In this document: positions 1 through 10,284 of the stretch, in pieces
How positions within the stretch are numbered: the first letter of the stretch is position 1
How the letters are laid out: each line of letters opens with the position of its first letter
Origin: Scilla litardierei
Taxonomy: Eukaryota; Streptophyta; Magnoliopsida; Asparagales; Asparagaceae
Length of the DNA: 64,000 bases
Direction of reading: 5' to 3'
NCBI GenBank assembly: GCA_030789695.1
Contig: CM061141.1
Coordinates: forward strand, 169,081,079-169,145,078
Notes under the pieces: model-generated
What the model was told of the DNA's origin: nothing
What the model saw: only the letters and a program-made list of their open reading frames with translations
The model's database searches: none
Translations under genes and position numbers: made by a program

Positions 1-3000
1 CTCAAGGCTATTTTCTACATATTCAGGAAGATATGGATCTTTATATTAAATGAAATGATTTTTATGGTCTAATTTTGTCTTCTCTTATTTTTAGTTGAAG
101 ATGGCGACTTTTGCATATTATTCTGACCTCGAGACAATTTTCTAAATTTTCTTGAATATATGTATCTTTTTATTAAATGATATGATTTTTGGCCTAATTT
201 TGTTTTCTCTTTCTCCCGGTTCCAACGGGCGTTTTTGCAGATTTTTATATGCTCAGTGCTATTTTCTATATTGAAGATGAGGATCTTTTTATTAAAAGAT
301 TTGATTTTTATAGCCTACATTTCTTCTCTAATTTTTTCTGTTGAAGATGGCGGTATACCCGTTCAACAGGCATTTTTGCAAATTTTTCTTAGCTTGGAAC
401 TATTTTTCTACCCTTTCTGGAAGACATGGAGATTTTTATTTAATGATATGATTTTTGGCCCAATTTTGTCTTCTCCTTTTTCAGTTGAAGATGGCGCTCT
501 CTCAGTTCCAATTTACATTTGTGCGGATTTTTTTAACACCGTGCTATTTTCTATATTTTCTAGAAGATACTGATCTTTAAGTTGAATGATATGATTTTTA
601 TAACCTAATTTGGTCTTCTCTTTTTTTAGTTGAAGATGACGATTTTCCGGTTTCAATGGACTTGTTTGCGGATTTTTCTGAGCTCGGGCCTATTTTTCTA
701 CATTTTCGAGAAGTTATGTACCTTTTATTATATGATATGATTTTTGGCCAAATTCTGCCTTCTCTTATTTTTCAGCTGAAATGGCAATCGCCCAGTTCCA
801 ACAGACATTTTTTGCGGATTATTCTGACCTTTTGTCTATTTTCTAAATTTTCTGGAAGATATGGATTTTTGGTAAATGATTCGATTTTTGGCCTAATTTT
901 GTATTCTATTCTTTTTTAGTTGAAGAAAGCGATCTCCCCGGTTCCAATTGATGTTTTGCAGATTTTTCCGAGCTCGGTTCTATTTTCTATATTTTATTGA
1001 AGATAAGTATCTTTTTATTAAATGAGATGATTTTTATAGCATATATTTGTCTTCCCTTATTTTTTCAGGTGAAGGAGGCAATCTACCGGTTCCAAAGAAC
1101 ATTTTGCGGATTTTTCTTAGCTTGGGACTTTTTTCTACATTTTCTGTATGATATGTATTTTTAATGAAATGATAAGATTTATTGGCCTAATTTTGTCTTC
1201 TCTTTTTACAGTTAAAGATGGCGATCTCCCAGTTCCAACAGACATTTTTGCAAATTATTATGACCTCGAGGATATTTTCTAACTTTTCTGGAAGATATGC
1301 ATCTTTTTATTAAATGATATGATTTTTGGCCTAATTTTGTCTTCTCTTATTTTTCTCTTCTCTTATTTTTCAGTTGAAGATTGCGATCTGCCGATTCCAA
1401 AAAACATTTTTGCGGATTTTTCGCAGCTCGGCGCTATTTTCTACGTTTTATGTAAGATATGGATCTTTTTATTAAATTATATAATTTTTATATCCTATAT
1501 TTGACTTCTCATATTTTTTAAGTTGTATATGACTATCTACCGTTTCCAACGGATATTTTTAATGATTTTTCCTGCCACGGGGCTAATTTTCTACATTTTA
1601 TTGAAGATATGGTTCATTTTATTAAATGATATGATTTTTTGGCCTAATTTTGTCTTCTCTTATTATTGTGTTTAAGATGGCGTTCTCCCGGGTTTCAACG
1701 GACATTTTTGCGGATTATTTTGACCAAAAGGCTATTTTCTATATTTTCTGGAAGATAAGGATCTTTTAATAAATAATATGATTTTTGGCCTAATTTTGTC
1801 CTTTCGTATTTTTCAGATGAAGATGGCAATCTCCTGGTTTCAACTGAAATTTTTACGGATTTTCTAAGTTCGGGGCAATTTTTCTGCATTTCATGGAAGA
1901 TTTGTATCATTTTATTAAATGATATGATTTTTTTGGCCTAATTTTGTCTTCTCTTATTATTCAGTTGAAGATGGCATTCTCTCGGTTCCAACGGATATTT
2001 TTTGCTTATTTTTCTGGACATAGAGGCTATTTTATACATTTTCTCGAAGTTATTGACCTAGAGGCTATTTTCGACATTTTCTCGAAGTTATTGATCATTT
2101 TATTATATAATTTGACTATTAATCCTAATTTTGTCTTCTATTTTATTCAAATTAGGATGGCGATCTCCCGGTTCTAATGGACATTTTTGCGTTTTTTCTG
2201 AGCTCCCAGTTATTTTCTACATTTCTGTAAGACATGTTTCTTTAAATTAAATGATATTATTTTATAGCCTAATTTGTCTTCTCTTATTTTTAAGTTGAAG
2301 GTGGTGATCTCCCGGTTCAAACAGACATTTTTGCAGATTTTGCTTAGGTCTGAGCTATTTTTTTGTTTTCTTGAAGATATGCATCTTTTAGTTAAATGAT
2401 ATGACTTTTAGCATAATTTGTTCTTCTCTTATTTTTTTTGTTGAAGATAGCGATCTCTTCGTTCCAACGGATATTTTCGCAGATTTTTCTAAACTCGGGG
2501 CTATTTTCTACATTTTCTGGAAGATATGGATCATTTTGGCCTAATTTTATCTTCTTGGCGATCTACCCATTCCAACAGACATTTTTACGAATTTTTCTTA
2601 GCTTGGGACTATTTTTCTACCTTTTCTAGAAAATATGTATATTATTATTAAATGATATGATTTTTTTACCGAATTTTGTCTTTTCTTTTTTCAGTTGACG
2701 ATGGCGATCTCACGGTCTCAATTTACATTTGTGCGGATTTTTTTGAGCTCCGGGCTATTTTCAACATTATCTAAAAGATATGGACGTTTATAATAAATGA
2801 TATAATTTTTATCACATAATTTTATATTCTCTTATTTTTCAGCTGAAGATGCCGATCTCCCAGTTCCAACAGACATTTTTGCAGATTTTTCTCGGCTCGG
2901 GGATATATTTCTACATTTTCGAAAAGTTATGGATCTTTTCATTAAATGATATGATTTTTTGCTAAATTTTGCATTCTCTTGTTTTTCAGCTAAAGATGGC

Positions 3001-6000
3001 GATCTCTTGGTTCCAACAGACATTTTTGCGGATTATTCTGACCTCGGGTCTATTTTCTAAATTTTCTAGAAGATATGGTTCTTTTTATTAAATGATTTGA
3101 TATTTGACCTAATTTTGCCTTCTCATATTTTTCAGTTAAAGATGTCGTTCTCCCGGTTCCAATTGATATTTTTGCAGATTTTTCTGAGCTCGGCTCTATT
3201 TTCTATATTTTATGGAAGATATGTATCTTTTTATTAAATGAGATGATTTTTATAGCCTATATTTATTTTCTCTAAATTTTTCAGGTGAAGATGGCGATCT
3301 ACATGTTCCGACGGACATTTTTGCAGACTTTTTTTGCTTGGGACTATTTTTCTACATTTCCTGTAAGATTTGTATTTTTTATTAAATGATATGATTTTTG
3401 GCCGAATTTTATCTTCTCTTTTCCAGTTGATGATAACAATCTCCTAGTTCCAACAGACATTTTTACAAATTTTTCAGAGCTACGGGCTGTTTTCTACATT
3501 TTATGAAAGATATGAATCGTTTTATTAAAGGATATGATTTTTTGGCCTAATTTTGTCTTCTCTTATGTTTAAGTTGAAGATGTCAATCTCCCGGTTCCAA
3601 CGGATAATTTTGTGGATTTTTCTTAGCTTCGAGCTACTTTCTACATTTTCTGGAACATATGTCTCTTTTTATTAAATGATCTGATTTTTATAGCCTAAGT
3701 TTATCTCGTCTTATTTTTCAATTGAAGATGGCAATCTCCCGGTTCCAAAAAACATTTTTGCAGATTTTTTTGAACGGGTGTCTATTTTCTATATTTTATG
3801 GAAGATATGGATCTTTTTATTAAATGATATGATTTTATAGCCTAAGTTTATATTCTCTTATTTTCCAGCTGCTGATTTCAATCTCTTGTTTCCAATGGAA
3901 AATTTTGCAGATTTTTCTGAGCTCGATTCTATTTTATACATTTAATTAAGGATATGGATCTTTCTATTAAATGATGACTTTTATCGCTTAAGTTTGTCTT
4001 CTCTTATTTTTTTTAGTTGAAGATGGCGTTCTCCTGGTACCAGCGGACATTTTTACGGATTTTTCTGACCTTGAGCCTATTTTCAATATTTTCTTGAAGA
4101 TGTGGGTCTTTTTATTAAATAATATGATTTTTGGGCTTAATTTTTATTCTCTTATATTTTCTTTGAAAATGGCGATTTCCCGATTCCAACGGACCTTTTA
4201 AAAAACTTTCTTAGCTTCGAGCAATTTTCTACATTTTCTGTAAGACGTGGATATTTATATTAAATAATATAATTTTTATAGCTTAATTTTTTGTTCTCTT
4301 ATATTTCAATTGAAGATGGCGATCTTCCGGTTCCAACAGAAATTTGTGTATTTTCATAAGATTTGGGCTATTTTCAACATTTTCTAAAAGATATGGATCA
4401 TTTTATTAAATGATAAGAATTTTGGGCTTATTTTGTCTTTTCTTTTTTTGAAGCTGGCAATCTCCCGGTTCCAACGAATATTTTTGCGGATGTTTCAGAG
4501 CTTGAGACAATTTTCTACAGTTTACTGAAGATATGTATCTTTTTATTAAAATATTTGATTTTTATCGCCTAATTTTGTCTTCTCTTATTTTTTTAATTGA
4601 AAAGCTCGACCTCCCAATTCCAACAGAAATTTTTGCGGATTTTTCTGGACTCCTTGCTATTTTGTATATTTTCTGTTGGAGATGAATCTTTATATTAAAT
4701 GAAATGATTTTTATGGCCTAATTTTGTCTTCTCTTATTTTTTTGTTGAAGCTGGCAAAGTCCCGGTTCCAATAGACTTTTTTGCAGATTTTTTGAGCTAC
4801 GGGTAATTTTCTACATTTTTGTAAGATATGAATCTTTATAATAAATTATACGATTTTTAGCTTAAATTTGTCTTCTGTTATTTTCAGTTGAAGATTGAGA
4901 TCTCTTGGTTCCAACGAAATTTTTTACGTATTTTTCTGAGTTCAGGGCTATTTTTCTAAATTTTTGGGAAGATACAGATCTTTTTAGTAAATGATAAGAT
5001 TTTTTGGCCTAATTTTGTATTCTCTTATTTTTTTCAGTTGTAGATGACGATCTCCCGGTTTCAACGGAAATTTTTGATTATTTTTCTGAACTCAGGGCAA
5101 TTTTTCTAAATTTTCTGGAATATATGGATCTTTTTCTTAAATGATATGATTTTTTGCCTAATTATGTCATCTCTTATTTTTTTTTCGTTTAATATGGCGA
5201 TCTTCCGGTTCCAACGGACCATTTCATGAATTTTTTTGAGCTCCGGGAAATTTTCTACATTTTCTGTAAATATGAATATGAATATTAAATGATATAATTT
5301 TTATAGCCTAATTTTGTCTTCACTTATTCTTCAGTTGAAGATGACGATCTTTCGGTTCCAACATAAATTTTTGCCGATTTTTTCGAGATCTGGGCTATTT
5401 TCTACCGTTTCCAAAAGATATGGTTCATTTTATTAAATGTTATGATTTTTTGGCCTAATTTTGTCTTCTCATATTTTTTGTTAAAGATAGCGATCTTCCG
5501 GTTCCAACGGACATTTTTACGGATTTTCTTCGCTTGGGTCTATTTTCTACATTTTACTGAAATGGAATTTTTATTAAATGATATGATTTTGTAGCGTAAT
5601 TTTTTCTGCTATTATTTTTCAGTTAAGTACTATAATCTGCAGGTTTCAACGGACATTTTTATTCGATTTTTTTGAACTCGTGGCGATTTTTCTAAATTTT
5701 CAGGAAGATATGGATCTTTTTATTAACTGATATGATTTTTTGTCCCAATTTTGTCTTTATTTTTTTCGTAGAAGATGGTGATCGCCCTATTCTAACAGAC
5801 ATTTTAACAGATATTTTTGAGCTCCAGGCTATTTTCTACATTTTTTGATGATATGATTTTTATAGCCTAAGTTAATCTTTCCTTATTTTTCAGTTGAAGA
5901 TGTCGATCTCCCGATTCCAAATGATATTTTTGCAGATTTCTCTCTTCTCGGGGCTATTTTCTACATTTTCTGGAAGATATGTTTCTTTTATTAAATGATA

Positions 6001-6741
6001 TGATTTTTGGCCTAATTTTGTCTTCTCTTATTTTTAAGATGAATATGGCGATCTCTCGGGTCCAACGGACATTTTTACGGATTTTTCTGATCTATGTGTT
6101 ATTTTCTATATTTTCTGTAAGATACTATCTTTATATAAAATGATATGATTTTATAGCCTAATTTTGTCTTCCCTTAATTTTCCATTGAAGATGGCGATCT
6201 CCCGGTTACATTGGACATTTGCGGAATTTTATGAGCTCGGTGTTATTTTCTTCATTTTATTGAATATTTGGATATTTTTATCAAATGATTTGCTTTGGTA
6301 GTCTAATTTTGTCTTCTCTTATTTTTCAGTTGAAGATGGCGATCTTTTAATTACAGCGGATATTTTTACGACTTTTTTGAGCTCGGGGCTATTTTCTACA
6401 TTTTCTCGAAGATATTATCTTATTATTAAATGATATGATTTTTGGCCGAATCTTGTCTTCTCTTACCGTTTTCATTGTAGATGGAGATCTCCTAGTTTCA
6501 ATGAACATTTTTGCGAGATTCTTCTGAGCTCTGTGCTATCGACATTTTCTGTAAGATTTGAACCTTTATATTAAATTTTATGATTTTTATAGCCTAATTT
6601 TGTCTTCTTTAATTTTTCAGTCGAAGATGGCGATCTCCCGGTTCCAATAGACATTTTTAAGTATTTTGTTGAGCTCAGGGCTATTTTCCACATTTTATTA
6701 GGGACAAGAATCTTTTTATTAAATGATATGATTATTATAGC
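1..6741. repeat. Satellite array, ~147-bp monomer (block 1)
   Basis: Head-to-tail monomers of about 146-148 bp. Each unit reads, on the plus strand, TTGAAGATGGCGATCTCC, GTTCCAACGGACATTTTTGC, a GAGCTCGGGGCTATTTT segment, GGATCTTTTTATTAAATGAT, a GGCCTAATTTTGTC segment, then a pyrimidine tract ending in CAG. Neighbouring monomers differ widely, mostly by substitutions and 1-3 base indels. Short open frames inside it (up to about 115 codons elsewhere in the array) only reflect in-frame repetition when a monomer is exactly 147 bp; I see no gene. The block ends exactly at the gypsy target site ATAGC. Confidence 0.93.
6737..6741. repeat. Left target-site duplication of gypsy element (ATAGC)
   Basis: ATAGC precedes TGTTTACGGG here and follows CTTATCA at 25701-25705. 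Joining the flanks across the duplication restores a normal satellite monomer, and an unoccupied homologue is present at 44375-44379. Confidence 0.92.
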
Positions 6742-6947
6742 TGTTTACGGGTGTTTTCTCACCACTGGTTCGTTGACCGACGACTGTACGGTCAACGTGG
6801 TCAAGGGGGCGGTTGAGATCCCTTGGACACGCCAAGCACACGTGCGCTCAGCGTGGGTCGGCGATGGAGTCGAGGTCGAGCGAGAGATTCGGGCAGAGCG
6901 TCGGCCCTCGGCTGAAACAGAGCGGAGGGGAAGCCTCGGCTCTGTGA

Positions 6948-7053
6948 GATGGGCTCGGCCTCGGTTGGTCGTGCGTCGAGGGGTAGCCTCGGCTCTGTAA
7001 GATGGGCTCGGCCTCGGTTGGTCGTGCGTCGAGGGGTAGCCTCGGCGCCTCGT
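6948..7053. repeat. 53-bp tandem duplication in gypsy LTR
   Basis: Two adjacent copies begin GATGGGCTCGGCCTCGG at 6948 and 7001. The right LTR has one copy (from about 25220). The GTAGCCTCGGC motif recurs again near 7121, next to the copia insertion point. Confidence 0.85.
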
Positions 7054-7128
7054 TCGCTGCTCGGTCTTCGATCGGTGGCCACGCTCGCTAGCAGCGGGGG
7101 TGGTCGTCTTGCGCTGAGGGGTAGCCTC

Positions 7129-7133
7129 GGCGC
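7129..7133. repeat. Left target-site duplication of copia element (GGCGC)
   Basis: GGCGC lies directly before TGTTGGAACTTGG. Its partner is at 17090-17094. Both lie in the gypsy LTR, and the right gypsy LTR shows the uninterrupted GGCGCCTC around 25350. Confidence 0.93.
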
Positions 7134-7470
7134 TGTTGGAACTTGGAAATTCCATCCTCTCTTCCATAAGGTTTTGATGTGACAAATCAATATATTTCAT
7201 GTTACTAACTTTATCTATGCAGATGTGCAGCTTCAACGTAAATTCGTTCACATCACGCATATGATCAAAGTACAAAGAGATTCTGCAAAAACAACCTTGC
7301 TACTCAAATTACGTGTGAAACACGTATCTACGAAATGATGTAATTTTTACTTTTTAGATAGCTTCAGGGCCTTGGTTATATCTTATCATATATCCCTAAA
7401 GCTCAAATCTACATCATCTCCTAACTCATTTGATCCTAAGTCAAAATTCGTATTTTTCAGTACTAGCCTA

Positions 7471-7486
7471 CTAGGAATTTTCCTAG
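7471..7486. promoter_or_regulatory. Inverted repeat in copia U3 (CTAGGAA/TTCCTAG)
   Basis: CTAGGAATTTTCCTAG is a 7-bp stem with a 2-base spacer, flanked by TAGCCTAC and CCTACC. The identical copy in the 3' LTR is at 16116-16131. Palindromes upstream of the TATA box are reported for Sirevirus LTRs; the function here is unknown. Confidence 0.75.
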
Positions 7487-7569
7487 CCTACCAAAACAGT
7501 TATATTTTGACTTGATACTTTCAGAAAAGGATCTATCAGTTATCTATTCCACGCCACCAAAATTTTGTG

Positions 7570-7735
7570 ACCGTTTGTTACCGTTACAAAATTGGCAGGC
7601 TACGAATTTTCGTAGCATGCCAAAATGCTTTTGGGACTGAAATTTTCCAGAACAGTTTCTGACCGTTCTCCAACGTTCCTCTCAGTTTCTGAACGTTGTG
7701 CAACGTCTCTTTTAGAGCCGTTCACAACCGTTTCT
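7570..7735 (+). promoter_or_regulatory. Candidate U3 enhancer: repeated CCGTT and ACGT cores
   Basis: Within about 165 bp upstream of the TATA box I count five CCGTT cores (MYB-type consensus) and three ACGT cores in CAACGTT, GAACGTT and CAACGTC contexts (bZIP-type). The spacing looks repetitive, as if short units were duplicated. That factors bind here is inference. Confidence 0.45.
7594..7621. promoter_or_regulatory. 28-nt palindrome in copia U3 (GCTACGAA/TTCGTAGC)
   Basis: GGCA, one base, GCTACGAA, a TT spacer, TTCGTAGC, one base, TGCC: a 12-bp stem with one mismatch. The copy in the 3' LTR is at 16239-16266. Two related 28-nt palindromes lie outside the LTRs at 13385 and 15459. Confidence 0.8.
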
Positions 7736-7740
7736 AAAAC

Positions 7741-7750
7741 CTATAAAAGG
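7741..7750 (+). promoter_or_regulatory. Copia 5' LTR TATA box
   Basis: CTATAAAAGG, followed at once by the palindrome GGGGTACCCC (7752-7761). Transcription would start about 25-35 bp downstream, defining the U3/R border. Confidence 0.8.
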
Positions 7751-7861
7751 AGGGGTACCCCCTCTCATTTTCCACACACTTTCCTCTTCTAAATTCTGAT
7801 TTTGTTGAAAGCAAGTCTTTGATTTTCTTAAGTAATTCTCCATTAGTTGTTCTTTTCTTAT

Positions 7862-8008
7862 TTGTAAGAAGAAATCATTAGATTTCTCTCTTCATTTAAG
7901 AACGGAAGAACTTGGATTTTCAACATCACTTTTGGAAAGTTGTTTGTGTTCATAATTGCAAGAAGATATCAATAGATCTCTCTCTTCTTTTATGAACCAG
8001 AGAACTTC
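7862..8008 (+). repeat. Imperfect direct repeat in copia R/U5
   Basis: A 53-bp unit beginning TTGTAAGAAGAAATCATTAG at 7862 recurs, diverged, at 7956 (TTGCAAGAAGATATCAATAG). The period is 94 bp. The same pair is in the 3' LTR at an offset of 8645. Confidence 0.7.
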
Positions 8009-8445
8009 AAGTGTTGCGCTTCATTACATATCTTTTACATCTTGAAGTTCATCTTCTAAAACACCATCCTTGAATTCATTCTCTGAAATTTATAACAAGG
8101 CTATAGGTGTTTTCTTATTTCTTATTTAACAGGTTGGAATCTCTGTTTAGAGATTGTACAAAGTTTGGGACACGGGGAGTGTCGCCATTTTTGTAAGTTC
8201 GTGCTTGCGGGGCAAGTGATTATAGTGGATTGAAAATCTCTACGGGGTAGAGGACTGGAGTAGGATCACAAGGATCCGAACCAGGATAAATCTCTGTGTT
8301 TGCGATTGGTTTAATTTTCAGCACTTGTCATTTTATTTCTGTGCCATCTTTGCAAAATTACTAACATCTTATTTGCGACAATTTTTTAATATACACTATT
8401 CACCCCCCCTCTAGTGTATTGATCCTTACAGGCTAAAATTACATT

Positions 8446-8457
8446 TGGTATCAGAGC
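8446..8457 (+). promoter_or_regulatory. Primer binding site, initiator tRNA-Met
   Basis: TGGTATCAGAGC starts two bases after the LTR end. It is the complement of the 3' end of plant initiator tRNA-Met, the usual primer of copia elements. Confidence 0.95.
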
Positions 8458-8466
8458 GAGGTTAAG

Positions 8467-10206
8467 ATGGCAGCAAGTTCCTCAAACATGAACGCAGTTC
8501 CACACAACTACAATCAGCAACCTGAAGGGCACTCTCAAACTCGTCCTCCTCTATTTGATGGTTCAAATTACTCATATTGGAAAATACGAATGGAGATTCA
8601 TCTCCAAAGTATGAATTATGAGATTTGGGACATCGTAGAGTCAGGATACGAAAAGCCAACAACTCCTGTTGCTGATTGGACCGCCAACGACAAAGCTGCA
8701 AAAACCAACAACTCAAAGGCCATGAATGCTTTATTTTGTGCTATGGATAAACATGAGTTTAATCGAGTATCTCAGGCCAAAAGTGCTCAGGAAATTTGGC
8801 ATATACTTGAGGTAACTCATGAAGGAACCAGTAAAGTGAAGGAAACCAAGATTTCCGTTTTGGTTCACAAATTCGAGTTATTCAAGATGAAGGACCAAGA
8901 GACAATTGGAGAAATGAACACCAGGTTTACTAATATTATAAATTCTTTAAATGCTCTTGGAAAAACTTACACTTCTCTTGAACAGGTTCGCAAAATTCTT
9001 AAAGCTTTAACTCCAGTATGGCGTCCAAAGATCACCGCTATTGAGGAAGCCAATGATCTTTCCACATTAACTATGGAAGATCTTATTGGTAACTTAATGG
9101 CCCATGAAGTTACATTACTAGATGAGAAAGAAGAATCAGATCAGAAGAAGAAAGTACTTGCCTTCAACGCAACATCAGATAATGAAGATTCCGATGATGA
9201 TATGGCATTCTTTGCCAAAAACTTCAGAAAATTCTTTCAGAAAGGTAAGTATAATAATTTTAAATCTAAGAATACTGATTCTTCTCTTTGCTTTAATTGC
9301 AATAAGCCAGGACATATGAAGAAAGACTGTCCACTTCTCAAAGCAAAGTTCAAAACTTCCAACAATGATCAATCCAGAAGAGAAAGGAGGTTTGATAAAA
9401 TGAAAAAGGCATTTGCAGCAACATGGGATGAATCTTCAGATGATGAAGATGATGATATAAATGAAAGTGCCAACATGTGCTTTATGGCACAAGATGATGA
9501 AGATGAGGTAAATTCTTTTAATAACGAAGAATTACTTGATGCTTTAAAAGATCTCTATTCTCGTTTCAAAAAGTTGAATAATCAACATAAATCATTGAAA
9601 CAGAATAATGATGATCTCCTTTCTAAATATCAAGAATTATCATCTTCTAAAAATATTGAAAATACTTCTTCTCAAGTTTTGGATCTTAGTAAAGAGAATG
9701 ATATTCTCAAAACTAAGAATTTAGAATTACATACACAAATATCCGAAATGGATAAAAATATTTCATCACTAAAGATGAAATATGACGAGATGTCATCCAA
9801 TGTTAATAAATTTAACAAGGGAAAGACTAATCTCGATGATTTGCTTAAAATTCAATATCCAGCAAATCATAGACAAGGATTGGGATATTCTAAAAAGGAT
9901 GCACCCAAGACTTATAATACTTCTTCCTCTTGTGGTAAAACAACTTTTGTTAAACCACAAAAGAAGAATCATGCATTTATTTACACGAAGAAAGTAAACA
10001 TTCCTACTTCTTCTTCACAAAGAAATGTTACTAACATTTCAAAACCATCTTCTAGGAAACCTACTACAATTAGTATATGGGTTCCTAAGGATTCATGTTT
10101 AAAAGTTAGAAATAGTTATATTTCTCATTATATGCATGCTATCGTTTATTCTAGTGATTACATTAGAAAGCCAAATTCCACTTGGGTTTGGCTTCCAAAA
10201 ATCTAA
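8467..10206 (+). CDS. gag: Copia gag (capsid-nucleocapsid) polyprotein
   Basis: A 579-codon frame starting at the first ATG after the primer site. The N-terminal part, with PLFDGSNYSYWK near residue 30, is the copia gag capsid type (UBN2/DUF4219-like). One zinc knuckle CX2CX4HX4C uses C275, C278, H283 and C288 and should bind the element RNA. Acidic runs (DNEDSDDDMAFF near 238 and DESSDDEDDD near 325) flank it. Residues about 345-440 are rich in K, L, E, N and S with heptad character, a likely coiled coil. The long tail beyond the knuckle is usual for Sireviruses. The frame stops at TAA 10204-10206, just where relatives run on toward protease, so this stop may be a lesion or a programmed boundary. 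Confidence 0.93.
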   Translation: MAASSSNMNAVPHNYNQQPEGHSQTRPPLFDGSNYSYWKIRMEIHLQSMNYEIWDIVESGYEKPTTPVADWTANDKAAKTNNSKAMNALFCAMDKHEFNRVSQAKSAQEIWHILEVTHEGTSKVKETKISVLVHKFELFKMKDQETIGEMNTRFTNIINSLNALGKTYTSLEQVRKILKALTPVWRPKITAIEEANDLSTLTMEDLIGNLMAHEVTLLDEKEESDQKKKVLAFNATSDNEDSDDDMAFFAKNFRKFFQKGKYNNFKSKNTDSSLCFNCNKPGHMKKDCPLLKAKFKTSNNDQSRRERRFDKMKKAFAATWDESSDDEDDDINESANMCFMAQDDEDEVNSFNNEELLDALKDLYSRFKKLNNQHKSLKQNNDDLLSKYQELSSSKNIENTSSQVLDLSKENDILKTKNLELHTQISEMDKNISSLKMKYDEMSSNVNKFNKGKTNLDDLLKIQYPANHRQGLGYSKKDAPKTYNTSSSCGKTTFVKPQKKNHAFIYTKKVNIPTSSSQRNVTNISKPSSRKPTTISIWVPKDSCLKVRNSYISHYMHAIVYSSDYIRKPNSTWVWLPKI

Positions 10207-10284
10207 TCCCAAGGACCCTCAAAAAGGGGTACCAATGCTTAATGTTTTATCTTTCAGGTACCTAAAAAGGAAAGATGGATTTTG
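10207..10284 (+). other. Gag-pol junction with two in-frame stops
   Basis: Gag and pol share one reading frame, but TAA at 10204-10206 and TAA at 10240-10242 lie between them. A short Ser-Asn-Pro-Lys segment, typical of the peptide just before protease in related elements, appears one frame over at 10202. That suggests a small indel here and a compensating one before about 10260. GGTACC occurs twice (near 10228 and 10258), with CTTTCAG before the second. Pol expression would need readthrough, frameshifting or splicing, or the element is defective. Confidence 0.7.

Larger units (their letters stand above)
7134..8443 (+). repeat. Copia 5' LTR (1310 bp)
   Basis: Begins TGTTGGAACTT and ends AAAATTACA, two bases before the primer site. 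Compared with the 3' LTR (offset 8645) I see T/C at 7239, G/A at 7798, T/A at 7858 and one missing base near 8356. U3 holds two hairpin palindromes and a cluster of CCGTT and ACGT cores upstream of a TATA box at 7741. U5 carries an internal duplication (7862-8008). Confidence 0.95.

Noticed and set aside
6745..7275. Minus-strand frames of 129-176 codons in the gypsy LTR
   Set aside because: They cross the copia insertion point at 7134 and reflect GC-rich tandem repeats of the LTR.
10229..10257. A 29-nt GT-AG intron between gag and pol
   Set aside because: GTACC...CTTTCAG fits the dinucleotides, but the length is far below plant intron limits and the upstream TAA at 10204 would remain.
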